Virus record (IMG/VR): IMGVR_UViG_3300045974_001005
Span: 1-57,366 of that record
Source of the DNA: a virus
DNA length: 57,366 nucleotides
Reading direction: 5' to 3' (one strand)
The notes under the pieces were generated by a model. That model did not search any database, was not told where the DNA came from, and was given only the letters and a program-made list of their open reading frames with translations. Below are positions 1-7,766 of this stretch, piece by piece. Positions within the stretch are counted from its first letter, which is position 1, and each line of letters starts with the position of its first letter. Made by a program: the position numbers and the translations under genes.

Positions 1-768
1 ATGTATTTTTTCATGCTTAAAAATCATAGTTGGCGGATACGCCTGCAAGCCGCTTTCGCAACCTGGCTGGGGCGTGCGTTACCCGCGCCAGCAAACAACC
101 TGCCACCAACCGTTTCACCCGCCACGCCCGTAGCGCCTGCAACCCCGCTACCCGTTGCTGCGCAAGCCAGCACATCCGCATCCATCACCCCAATCACATG
201 GTTCGCCGCGCTGTCACGCGATCTTTTGCCCGTGCTTTTCATCGACACAGCATCAGGCCAGCTTATTAAAATCAACGGCATGTCGCGCAAGCAGTTGGCG
301 GAATATCTGCGCTGCCCAATTTACACCGACCACACCACCCGCTGGACTTCGCTTGGCAATGAATTGCGCCGCGAAGGTTTCACGGTTGCCACGGCATTTC
401 AGGCGCAGGAAGATGCCTTGCTCGCCATGGAAGCGCTGGAAAGCGCAAGATGGTATGCCACTGCCCAACTGGCGCATCTGGACAACGAAATCCATCAAAC
501 CTTTGTGACGCTGATCGCACCGCTGATAGAACACGGCGATGATGCCACAGCCGTTACCCCACTGATGAGCAAAGCCGCGCTGGCCAACTTTGCGCAGTTG
601 CTGGTCTGCCGCAAAACCATGAGCGAGGAACTGGCCCGGATTGACGAAGAAGCCATCCCGACCCTGCAACGGATTGGCATGGCGCTACCTGCCGAAATGG
701 TGAGCGCCCTCACTGCCACCCGCAGCCAAGCGCCAGCTTACGCCCCCACCAGCGAGTGCGCAGCATGA
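1..768 (+). CDS. Hypothetical helical protein A, first gene of the HsdM-like cluster
   Basis: 255 residues of unknown function. The first 25 residues are basic, residues 28-60 are a Pro/Ala/Thr-rich linker, and residues 140-235 are predicted long helices. The C-terminal part resembles the next gene: both have a Y-A-x3-L-A-x-L helix and, after a spacer, a helix with C-R-x(3-4)-E-E-L-A-x-I-D. I infer an old duplication. The stop overlaps the next start (ATGA), so the two are probably translated together. The start is the first base of the window, so its promoter and true N-terminus cannot be judged. Confidence 0.75.
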   Translation: MYFFMLKNHSWRIRLQAAFATWLGRALPAPANNLPPTVSPATPVAPATPLPVAAQASTSASITPITWFAALSRDLLPVLFIDTASGQLIKINGMSRKQLAEYLRCPIYTDHTTRWTSLGNELRREGFTVATAFQAQEDALLAMEALESARWYATAQLAHLDNEIHQTFVTLIAPLIEHGDDATAVTPLMSKAALANFAQLLVCRKTMSEELARIDEEAIPTLQRIGMALPAEMVSALTATRSQAPAYAPTSECAA

Positions 769-1232
769 AGCCTGACATCCGCACCCGCACCGCGTACCCG
801 CCCCTGCGCACCCAATTTGCGCAACGGCTTTGGTGCCCCAGCCCCGGATGGACGCCATGCCACGCACTGCGCGCTGCACAAGTACGCCATGCAGGCGCAT
901 TGCAGCCAGTGCACACGCAGGATTGCCAACCGGATGGCCGCGCACTGGCCAAGCTGCGTGCGCTGACACGCACCCAACGCTATGCCCAAAATGAATTGGC
1001 CCAACTTGAAGCGGAATTGGCCGCGCTGCTGAAAACCATCGGCCCGCCACCGCAAGGCTTGGCTGCATGCGCAGCCTCCGCCACCACCGCAAAGGCCCGC
1101 GCCAAGCACCGCAGATTGAAGGGGTTGCAAATCGCCTGTCGGGATATCAGGGAAGAATTGGCATGGATTGATGCCGACCTGAAAGCCGCATGGGACGAGA
1201 TCGAAGCAAGCCAATCCGCCGCCCCGGCCTGA
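765..1232 (+). CDS. Hypothetical helical protein B, paralogue of the C-terminal part of protein A
   Basis: 155 residues, taken from the ATG at 765 that overlaps the previous stop; an in-frame GTG lies nine bases upstream. The first 45 residues are Arg/Pro/Cys-rich and look disordered. Residues 60-150 form two predicted helices matching those of protein A (CRDIREELAWID here, CRKTMSEELARID there). A helical hairpin or coiled-coil adaptor would fit, but no enzymatic motif is visible. A hairpin with a U-run follows the stop, so genes A and B may form a unit separate from the HsdM-like genes. Function unknown. Confidence 0.7.
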   Translation: MKPDIRTRTAYPPLRTQFAQRLWCPSPGWTPCHALRAAQVRHAGALQPVHTQDCQPDGRALAKLRALTRTQRYAQNELAQLEAELAALLKTIGPPPQGLAACAASATTAKARAKHRRLKGLQIACRDIREELAWIDADLKAAWDEIEASQSAAPA

Positions 1233-1288
1233 ACCGTTTTCCGTGTCGATCCTCAGTCGTAGCGGCATTCTGCCAAAGCAACTGTTCA

Positions 1289-1335
1289 GGGCGGGTGGGA
1301 AGGCTGATGTTGCCGTACCCGTTCGCCCTTTTTTT
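1289..1335 (+). terminator. Terminator-like hairpin ahead of HsdM-like gene 1
   Basis: GGGCG (1289-1293) pairs with CGCCC (1324-1328), and inside it GGG pairs with CCC across a small internal loop; seven T residues follow. It lies 57 nt after gene B and ends 30 nt before the ATG of the first HsdM-like gene. It could terminate the A-B transcript or act as an attenuator for the gene behind it. Confidence 0.55.
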
Positions 1336-1364
1336 ATTTCATTTTTCATGAAGCACAGCTACCC

Positions 1365-2636
1365 ATGATATCCACCTCACCGCTTACCGACCGCAGGCTG
1401 TTACCGCTGGAACAGGTGCGCTTGCGCATGCCACAATCATGGCAAACTCCCCTTGTCGCCGATGCCCTGCTGACCTTGCTGTTCTTCCGGCTCGTATCCT
1501 GCCATTGGACTGAGGAAGCCATGCGGTTTCAGGTCGCAGGCAAGGCGAGCGAAACGCTTTTGCAAGCCATGCTGGACAGCGGCCAATTCTTGATGAGTGC
1601 CAATGCGATGTTTGCGAACTGTCGGGCGGGCAACCCGGCGCACCTTGGTGCAGCGATTCAGGAAACCATGCAGACATGGATCAACTCGCAGGTGAGCGAT
1701 ACCGCGCATAAAAAGCTGGCCGCGATTCTCCGCCCGGAACGCTTTGGCAACCTGTTCGCCGATGCCAGTGAATTGGCCAAGGCGCTCGATCTGATCGACG
1801 CCATCACCATTGACCCTGCCACCCCTTCGCCGCAACTCGGTGCATTGTTTGCGCAGGCCATGCACTTGCTGGGCAGCGGCCCCGCGCCCGCCGTGCAGGA
1901 CGCCATGGTGCGGCTGGCGCAACTGGTGCAACCGCAAGCCAACGAGATCGTGTTTGATCCGGCTTGCGGCCAAGGCAACCTGTTGCAATCGTGCGCGGCA
2001 GCGCTGGCACTGCGTGCCCCCGCCAGCACGATGCACTTGTGCGGCATGCAAGCACTGCCAGACGATTGGGCACTGGCCTGCATGCTGCTGCACCTGTCCG
2101 GTCAGCACCATTTTTCGTTGACCCTTGGCGGGCCAACCCATACCCCGATTGCCGCGCAGATATTCCAGCAAGTGACGCCTGCCGATCTGGTGGTGACCAT
2201 GTTGGTACACAAGACACCCATGGCGCAAGCCGTGACCACCCTTCGCTATGCGCTGGCCTGCATGAAACCTGACACCGGGCGCATGGGCGTGCTGGTGCCG
2301 TTGTCCCTGCTGGCATCCATTGAGGGCAAGACCATCATCCGCTTGCTGCTGGAACAGGATTTTCTTGATGCCGCAGTTGGCCCGCTGACAGACGATGCGT
2401 CACCGCTGTTGATCCTGCTGCTACGCCAACAACGCACGCGTGTCCCGGTGGCTTTCATCAGCGCCGCCCCGGATGGCGATGCGGCAGACAATGCGGCAGC
2501 GGCGCTTGCAGCCTGGCAACAGGGGCAAAGCCATGCAGCCTTGCGCGAGCTTGACCCGCAGGCCATCGCAAATCGGCAGTACACACTTGTTGCCCACAAC
2601 GAAGGCCAATCCGGCGCTGACCGGGGTGGTGGGTAA
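1365..2636 (+). CDS. HsdM-like protein 1, degenerate N6-adenine methyltransferase fold
   Basis: 423 residues. The N-terminal 150 residues match the helical domain of type I modification subunits, including LRPERFG at 122-128. Motif I, the SAM loop, is DPACGQGNLL at 198-207. The catalytic NPPF/Y expected near residue 280 is absent: the strand reads VVTMLVHKTP. A C-terminal strand region with a Met-Gly-Val-Leu-Val-Pro segment follows, as in HsdM. Seen: fold motifs kept, catalytic tetrad lost. Inferred: binds SAM or DNA, or serves as a structural subunit, without methylating. A six-codon ORF (MKHSYP) starts at 1348 and overlaps this ATG as ATGA, possibly by chance. Confidence 0.8.
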   Translation: MISTSPLTDRRLLPLEQVRLRMPQSWQTPLVADALLTLLFFRLVSCHWTEEAMRFQVAGKASETLLQAMLDSGQFLMSANAMFANCRAGNPAHLGAAIQETMQTWINSQVSDTAHKKLAAILRPERFGNLFADASELAKALDLIDAITIDPATPSPQLGALFAQAMHLLGSGPAPAVQDAMVRLAQLVQPQANEIVFDPACGQGNLLQSCAAALALRAPASTMHLCGMQALPDDWALACMLLHLSGQHHFSLTLGGPTHTPIAAQIFQQVTPADLVVTMLVHKTPMAQAVTTLRYALACMKPDTGRMGVLVPLSLLASIEGKTIIRLLLEQDFLDAAVGPLTDDASPLLILLLRQQRTRVPVAFISAAPDGDAADNAAAALAAWQQGQSHAALRELDPQAIANRQYTLVAHNEGQSGADRGGG

Positions 2637-2857
2637 GTATCCATTTTGGCGGCAACGCCAATACCGAATCTGTTGCAAGTTGAGCCGACCATGACACGGT
2701 TCGATTTGTGGCAGATGTCTCCCGCGATGTTTGTCATTCATCGCGCTTCTTGGGCTGGTGTGTGCATTTAACCCCTGTTCACTCCAAGACGTGTGTTTCC
2801 CGCACCAGCCCTTGTTTTTAGCCAACCGAATTCAACCCGTTTTATTTTTCAAAGCGC
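2637..2857 (+). other. Structured non-coding gap between HsdM-like genes 1 and 2
   Basis: This 221-nt gap has no credible ORF but holds three stem-loops in a row: TTGGCG/CGCCAA closing a GCAA tetraloop (2646-2661), CGCGATG/CATCGCG (2723-2745), and the 9-bp stem of the terminator-like hairpin (2752-2811) with its U-rich tail. The order looks like a small RNA or a regulated leader. I found no strong promoter in front of it. Confidence 0.4.
2752..2820 (+). terminator. Terminator-like hairpin ahead of HsdM-like gene 2
   Basis: GGGCTGGTG (2752-2760) and CACCAGCCC (2803-2811) form a perfect 9-bp stem around a 42-nt loop, followed by TTGTTTTT. The run ends 38 nt before the next ATG, the same placement as the hairpin before HsdM-like gene 1. 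Either a terminator or an attenuator; the long loop is unusual for a simple terminator. Confidence 0.55.
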
Positions 2858-4225
2858 ATGAACAACAATGCCGCACTCATGATCTACCGCGCCAAGGCGC
2901 TGATGCCCACCTCCATGGGCGCACACGAATGCGCAGACATGCTGGTGACCTTGTTATTTTGGAAGCTGGTTTCCGACTGGTGGCGCAGCGGCGCACCGCA
3001 CTGGTGGCAATCCTATTCCGGCAGAAACCCGGCCTGCGTCGCCATGGAACGGCAAAATGTCCTGCTGTGCGCTGACGCCGCCATTTACGAAGCCTGCCAG
3101 TGGCCGCATGGCGGCGAAACGAATGAAGCCATCGAGGCCGGCAAGGCAATTCGTGCATCGCTGTATGCCTTGGCACGGGCACAAACCAAACCCGCTGCGA
3201 TGATGGACATGTTGCGCCCGGAACGCTTTGGTGAATTGGGCGAGTTCGCCGCTTCATTCCGCTGCGCCAATACCTTGCCAAAGGTGATCGATATCATCGG
3301 TGGCATCAGCAACATCCCGCCCGAGCGAATGGGCAAGACCTTGATTGATCTGGTCGGCACGCTGGAAATGTACCCACCGTGGCCAACGGCCAGAAGCATC
3401 AGGCTGATGGCGAAGTTGCTCAATCCCTTGCGTGGTGAAACCGTGCTTGACCCGGCCTGCGGCAGCGGACAATTGTTGCTGGCCTTGGTGGCGGACATCG
3501 AAAGGCACGAGCGCGACCATGAACTGGTATTGCTTGGCCAAGAAAACCGCACCAGCCAATGGGCCATCACCAAAATGCAATTGCTGCTGCGGCCCCTGAT
3601 GCTGCATCGGGTGGACAAATCCGACGCGTTGGATTCGCCCTTGCTGGACAGCGCAACAGAGCAGTTGCAACAGGCCGACGTGGTGGTGCTGGCCGTCCCT
3701 GACGAAGCGCAGGAATGGAACCCGGCAAGCCATTCTCACGATGCGCGCTTCCCGCACGGCGTACCGGAAAGCGGCCGCATTGCCCTGATGTGGCATGCGC
3801 TGGCCTGCATGAAGGCGGACAGCGGGCGCTTGGGTCTGCTGGTGTCGGGCTCGCTCTTGGCCCTTGATGCCAGTTTGCCGCTGCGCCGCTATCTGGTGGA
3901 TAAGCAGTTGCTGGAAGCCATCATCCAGTTGCCGCGCATACGTCGCCAAACCGTGCAAAGCGCAGGGTGTTTGCTGCTGATTCGTCCGGCGCAAGCAACG
4001 ATTGCGCTCATCGGTAAGCCCTTGCCGCAAAGCGATGCGGACAAATCCAACTATTCCACCGACGACATCGAAGCGGCTTGGAACGACTTGCGCATGTGCC
4101 GTACTCACCCCTGCCTGCAAACGGTGTCGGGCGCAACCATTGCCGCGCAAGGCTACCCATTTGTTCCTCCTGCCATACCCGAACCTGCTGACCCTGCACC
4201 CCCTTGCCAGAAAGCCAAGCCATGA
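2858..4225 (+). CDS. HsdM-like protein 2, closest of the three to real HsdM
   Basis: 455 residues. The N-terminal helical domain carries LRPERFG at 119-125. Motif I is DPACGSGQLL at 198-207, and the typical HsdM segment after it is kept (LGQEN at 226-230, then WAITKMQL). Where NPPF should follow, the sequence is VVVLAVPDEA (275-284). The downstream R-F-P-H-G-V-P stretch and the GRLGLLVSG strand are again HsdM-like. So SAM binding may survive while the adenine-flipping catalytic tetrad does not. The tail (410-455) is Pro-rich. The stop overlaps the next start as ATGA. Inferred role: non-catalytic partner of the HsdS-like protein. Confidence 0.82.
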   Translation: MNNNAALMIYRAKALMPTSMGAHECADMLVTLLFWKLVSDWWRSGAPHWWQSYSGRNPACVAMERQNVLLCADAAIYEACQWPHGGETNEAIEAGKAIRASLYALARAQTKPAAMMDMLRPERFGELGEFAASFRCANTLPKVIDIIGGISNIPPERMGKTLIDLVGTLEMYPPWPTARSIRLMAKLLNPLRGETVLDPACGSGQLLLALVADIERHERDHELVLLGQENRTSQWAITKMQLLLRPLMLHRVDKSDALDSPLLDSATEQLQQADVVVLAVPDEAQEWNPASHSHDARFPHGVPESGRIALMWHALACMKADSGRLGLLVSGSLLALDASLPLRRYLVDKQLLEAIIQLPRIRRQTVQSAGCLLLIRPAQATIALIGKPLPQSDADKSNYSTDDIEAAWNDLRMCRTHPCLQTVSGATIAAQGYPFVPPAIPEPADPAPPCQKAKP

Positions 4226-5499
4226 CCTCTTTACTGTCCACCCTCGAATCCGCCCTCAGCCTGATGCCGCACGACGTTGCGGTTGGCACCCGTGCCAGCG
4301 TGTTGTTGCAATTGCTGTTGCTCAAGGCCCATTCTGACATTTGGCAACATCAGGTGACCCAGGCGGAAAAGGCAGGCACACCACTCTGCGCCTTCAACGC
4401 CAACCAAACCCAACGCAAGCAACTGTTGATGAACGACGCCTGCCTGTACGACAACTGCCTGTCCGCGCCACCCGAAGAGACGGGCAAGGCCATCCGCGAT
4501 GCCCTGCTTGCCTTTGTCACCTGTCAGGCGCACGGCGAACTCCATGGTGTATTCCAACCGGAACAGTTTTTGCGCCTTGATTCGCTATTGAGTCAGCATG
4601 GCAAAACCACGCATCTGGCCGACATGGTGCGGGCCTTGGGTGAATTGTCCTTTGCCGACATCCTGCCATCGCCTGATCTTGGGGAAGTCATTGCGCAGGC
4701 TTTCATAACGCTGGGCCTTGGCCCCGATCCGGCACAGTGCGAGGCCGCCCAATTGATGGTGCAATTATTAAAACTAAAAAACGGGCAACGGTTATTTGAT
4801 CCGGCGTGCAGTCAAGGTATGCTGCTGTATGCCGCCGCCAGCCATATGGCGCGCTTTGCCCCCGCCGAGGCAGTTGGCTTGTGTGGCATGACGGCAAACC
4901 GGAACGATTTTACGGTCGCCAGCATTTTGTTCATCCTGTGCGGCCAACCGCAAGCGCGCCTGCATCTGCGGGACTGCCTTGATGTCATGGCACAACAAAG
5001 CCCGCAATCTGATCTGGTGCAGGCCGACCGGGTTTTGACCATCATCCCCGATGCTGCCATTGCGTGGAACCATGCGCTGGCATTGCGCGATGCTGATCCG
5101 CGCTTTCCGGTACGGCCCCCGGCAGATAGCCGCGTGGCGCAGTTCTGGATTGCCTTGGCCAGTGTCAACCGCTCTGGACGCATGGCCGCATCGATTCCCG
5201 CACACCTGTTTGAGAGCGTGGACGGCAATGCCTTGCGCGCATATCTACTCAAGCACAACCTGCTGGAAGCGGTTATCGCATGGCCTGCGCCAGCCACGGA
5301 AGCAAGCCCTGTAATGAAAGGGCGCAATCTTGTTTTGCTGAATCGGCAAAACCCGCATGCCGGATCGGCTTGGATTGGCCCCGGATTGGGCAATCCGGCC
5401 AACGATAGCGGCGTACCTTATGACGCCAACAACGTTCTGTTGGCGTATGGCGCATGGCTACAGCAAAAACGCAATCCGCATTTGCTGGCCGGGTCATGA
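4222..5499 (+). CDS. HsdM-like protein 3, most diverged
   Basis: 425 residues from the ATG that overlaps the previous stop; an upstream in-frame TTG at 4204 is less likely. The layout is the same as in the two preceding paralogues, but motif I is DPACSQGMLL (193-202), with the first loop Gly changed to Ser. The catalytic site reads LTIIPDAA (272-279) instead of NPPF/Y. Conserved neighbours remain (R-F-P near 292, then a G-R-M-A-A-S strand). The LRPERFG box has weakened to FQPEQF. The ordered loss across three genes suggests the copies specialised rather than simply decayed, because all three frames are open. Confidence 0.78.
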   Translation: MTSLLSTLESALSLMPHDVAVGTRASVLLQLLLLKAHSDIWQHQVTQAEKAGTPLCAFNANQTQRKQLLMNDACLYDNCLSAPPEETGKAIRDALLAFVTCQAHGELHGVFQPEQFLRLDSLLSQHGKTTHLADMVRALGELSFADILPSPDLGEVIAQAFITLGLGPDPAQCEAAQLMVQLLKLKNGQRLFDPACSQGMLLYAAASHMARFAPAEAVGLCGMTANRNDFTVASILFILCGQPQARLHLRDCLDVMAQQSPQSDLVQADRVLTIIPDAAIAWNHALALRDADPRFPVRPPADSRVAQFWIALASVNRSGRMAASIPAHLFESVDGNALRAYLLKHNLLEAVIAWPAPATEASPVMKGRNLVLLNRQNPHAGSAWIGPGLGNPANDSGVPYDANNVLLAYGAWLQQKRNPHLLAGS

Positions 5500-5563
5500 T
5501 TGCGCCCGGTTCGTATTGCCAACTGGCTTGATCAACAAACCAAACCCCTACCGAAAGGAAACC

Positions 5564-5917
5564 ATGGAACTTTCAGATATGTCCCTCTCGCAATTGCGGG
5601 ACTTGCAAAACCAGTTGAGCGCCGAAATACAGCGGCGCAACCAAGCCGAAATTGAATGCGCCCGGCAACAGATTCTGGCCATTGCCGCCAGCGCAGGCAT
5701 GTCGCTTGCCGCTCTGCTTGCCATACCGAAACGGGCAGCATCACTAAAAGCCAAGTCCGTTCCCGTGCGCTACCGCCATCCGCACGATGCCACCCTGCAA
5801 TGGACTGGCCGTGGCCGTGCGCCCTTGTGGGTAGCCGAATGGGTCAACGAGCACGGCAACCGCGATGGACTGCGCATTGCCGACACCAATCAATCAGTGA
5901 ATGGAGGTCAAGCATGA
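5564..5917 (+). CDS. H-NS-like nucleoid-associated DNA-binding protein
   Basis: 117 residues. The N-terminal part (5-36) is a predicted coiled-coil for dimerisation, with LRDLQNQLSAEIQ. The C-terminal box at 70-89 (YRHP, then W-T-G-R-G-R-A-P-L-W) is the AT-hook-like DNA-binding motif of the H-NS family. A Shine-Dalgarno GAAAGGAA precedes the ATG. Family members silence AT-rich foreign DNA or bridge DNA; here it may regulate the cluster or form part of a DNA-bound complex with the HsdM- and HsdS-like proteins. The stop overlaps the ATPase start as ATGA, so it is probably a working member of the operon. Confidence 0.88.
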   Translation: MELSDMSLSQLRDLQNQLSAEIQRRNQAEIECARQQILAIAASAGMSLAALLAIPKRAASLKAKSVPVRYRHPHDATLQWTGRGRAPLWVAEWVNEHGNRDGLRIADTNQSVNGGQA

Positions 5918-6507
5918 AAACAGAAGTCGAATTGCATCACCGCGCCGAATTACGTCAAGCCAGTGGCACGCCAATCGCTGGCGAAAAGAACCAAGGCTTG
6001 GTGGTGGTCTTCACGGGCAAGGGCAAAGGCAAGACCACTGCCGCCATCGGCATGGCATGGCGCATGATCGCTGCACAAAAACAGGTCGCGGTGCTGCAAT
6101 TTGTCAGCGCCATGGATAACAGCGCCGAATTGCAGACCTTGGGGCAAAACCCGCTGTGCACATTCAAAGTGTATGGCAGCGCTTGCCAATGGCAAGGCAC
6201 AAGCCACAAGGCGGATGTCGGCGCGGTCAATGCCATATGGCACGATGCAAAAAACCTGATGGCCAATCCGGCCATCAGCATGCTGATTCTGGACGACATC
6301 CTGCCCGTGATCGGCAACTCCTATTTGAATCTGGATGCATTGATACAGGCGTTGAAGAACCGCCGCCCCGATTTGCATGTGGTGCTCACCGGACGCAATG
6401 CCGTGTTTGAACTGACCGATTTTGCCGATCTGGTGACCGACATGCGCTGCATGAAACATCCGTACCCGGATAAAAAGATCGCGCCACAGCCAGGTATCGA
6501 GTTTTAA
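5914..6507 (+). CDS. CobA/CobO-type P-loop ATPase
   Basis: 197 residues, start at the ATG overlapping the H-NS-like stop, with GGAGG eight bases upstream. Walker A is GKGKGKTT at 35-42. The C-terminal signature of ATP:corrinoid adenosyltransferases is present (VLTGR at 157-161, then KHP at 181-183 and PQPGIEF at the end). The usual Walker B LDE is LDD here (126-128), and the Trp/Thr/Gln/Asp segment around the corrinoid is only partly kept. No cobalamin gene is nearby and the neighbours are restriction-modification-like. I infer a repurposed ATPase or adenosyl transferase rather than vitamin B12 metabolism, but true CobA activity cannot be excluded from sequence. Confidence 0.85.
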   Translation: MKTEVELHHRAELRQASGTPIAGEKNQGLVVVFTGKGKGKTTAAIGMAWRMIAAQKQVAVLQFVSAMDNSAELQTLGQNPLCTFKVYGSACQWQGTSHKADVGAVNAIWHDAKNLMANPAISMLILDDILPVIGNSYLNLDALIQALKNRRPDLHVVLTGRNAVFELTDFADLVTDMRCMKHPYPDKKIAPQPGIEF

Positions 6508-6544
6508 AAACCTGCTGCCAACGGACAATGACAGGGGAAATGAC

Positions 6545-7702
6545 ATGACCGTTTTACATGTGCCACTGCTGGACGTGGTGCGCATCAATCCAGAGCCAGC
6601 CATGGATGGGCGAGTAGGCAAGGTGGCCTACATCAGCGCCGACCAGATCAAGCCCGATACGCTGGACGTACAAGCCGAAGTCCGGGCTGATATTGACCTG
6701 TCAGGCAAACCCGGCTGTTTTCAGGCAAACGATTTATTGCTGCCCGACCAATGGCGCAAACTGGCAGCGGGCGCGGTTTGCCAAGTTCATAGTGATCTGC
6801 CCCATGGCTACCATGACGGCGAGTTGCTGACACTGCGCGCCGATCCGCATCATTTGGACAATCGTCTTTTGTTGTACCTGTTACGCCAACCCGCGATGGC
6901 AGATCAAATCCGGGACTGGTATGCCAACCAGTCCAACAAAATAAGGAGGGTGGCGACATTTTTGCAGCAATTGCGCCTGCCGCTGCCACCGCTACGCACG
7001 CAAAGAGAGTGGCTGACGCAACTGAACCAGGCGTCAGAGCATTGCCAGCGGCAACAAGTGCAATGGCTGGCTTTGGATCAACGGCGTCGGCACCTGTTCA
7101 TGGATGTATTTGGCACAGCGGCACAGATGCAGCAACGGTGGCCTGCCGTGCCGCTGCCCAGCCTGCTGCATGGCTATCGGATGGGGGCGGAATCGACTTA
7201 TCGCGCCCTCTATCAAGGCCCGTTGATGATCCTGCCTGCCCACCTTGGTAGCCATCGTTTTAGCTGTGCCGATCCGGTTTTTCTGCACGAAGGGCGACCA
7301 CCACCCAGCAGCCTGCAAATATTCGCAGGGGACGTGCTGCTTGACACCGGCATCGGTACGGCGCATGCAACTGCGGTTCCCGCAGGGATACCAACCGCCT
7401 TTGCCGGGTCGGGCGTGGCCCTGATGCGGCCAAAACAGGTCGAGCCGGGTTTTCTGGCGGGCTACTTTTGCGCCGAGATCGCTGTCCAGGCGTTTGAAAA
7501 GCAAATCACGGATAAAAAACAGCAGGCGATCAAGCGTAGCAACCTGACGGCATTGTCGGTGCATTTGCCGCCTGCCGAATTGCAAAAGGTCTTTGTTGAA
7601 CAGAGCGCGGCCACTTTGCCCGAGATCGACGAAGCCGAGCGCCAATGGCGGCACGCCTGCAAACAGTTGGCGTTGCTGGCACGCCAGCTATTCGGCTCCT
7701 GA
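6545..7702 (+). CDS. HsdS-like DNA specificity subunit
   Basis: 385 residues. Two similar halves are visible, as in type I specificity subunits. The first target-recognition-like domain (about 1-140) is followed by the conserved region LPLPPLRTQRE (145-155) and a long helix (156-185). A second domain (about 195-345) ends in another LPP-containing segment and helix (360-385). AGGGG lies seven bases before the ATG. HsdS proteins bind a bipartite DNA site and dock two HsdM subunits. Here the three HsdM-like proteins upstream are the obvious partners. No HsdR is present, so classical restriction is not possible from this locus alone. Confidence 0.8.
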   Translation: MTVLHVPLLDVVRINPEPAMDGRVGKVAYISADQIKPDTLDVQAEVRADIDLSGKPGCFQANDLLLPDQWRKLAAGAVCQVHSDLPHGYHDGELLTLRADPHHLDNRLLLYLLRQPAMADQIRDWYANQSNKIRRVATFLQQLRLPLPPLRTQREWLTQLNQASEHCQRQQVQWLALDQRRRHLFMDVFGTAAQMQQRWPAVPLPSLLHGYRMGAESTYRALYQGPLMILPAHLGSHRFSCADPVFLHEGRPPPSSLQIFAGDVLLDTGIGTAHATAVPAGIPTAFAGSGVALMRPKQVEPGFLAGYFCAEIAVQAFEKQITDKKQQAIKRSNLTALSVHLPPAELQKVFVEQSAATLPEIDEAERQWRHACKQLALLARQLFGS

Positions 7703-7766
7703 TTGGGTAATCCGTTTTTTTGCTTTCTGTCTTTTGCCCTTTTACTCTTTTTTATTGGAAATTACC

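Noticed and set aside
1365-7702. Standard type I restriction-modification system
   Set aside because: No HsdR, and all three HsdM-like proteins lack NPPF/Y.
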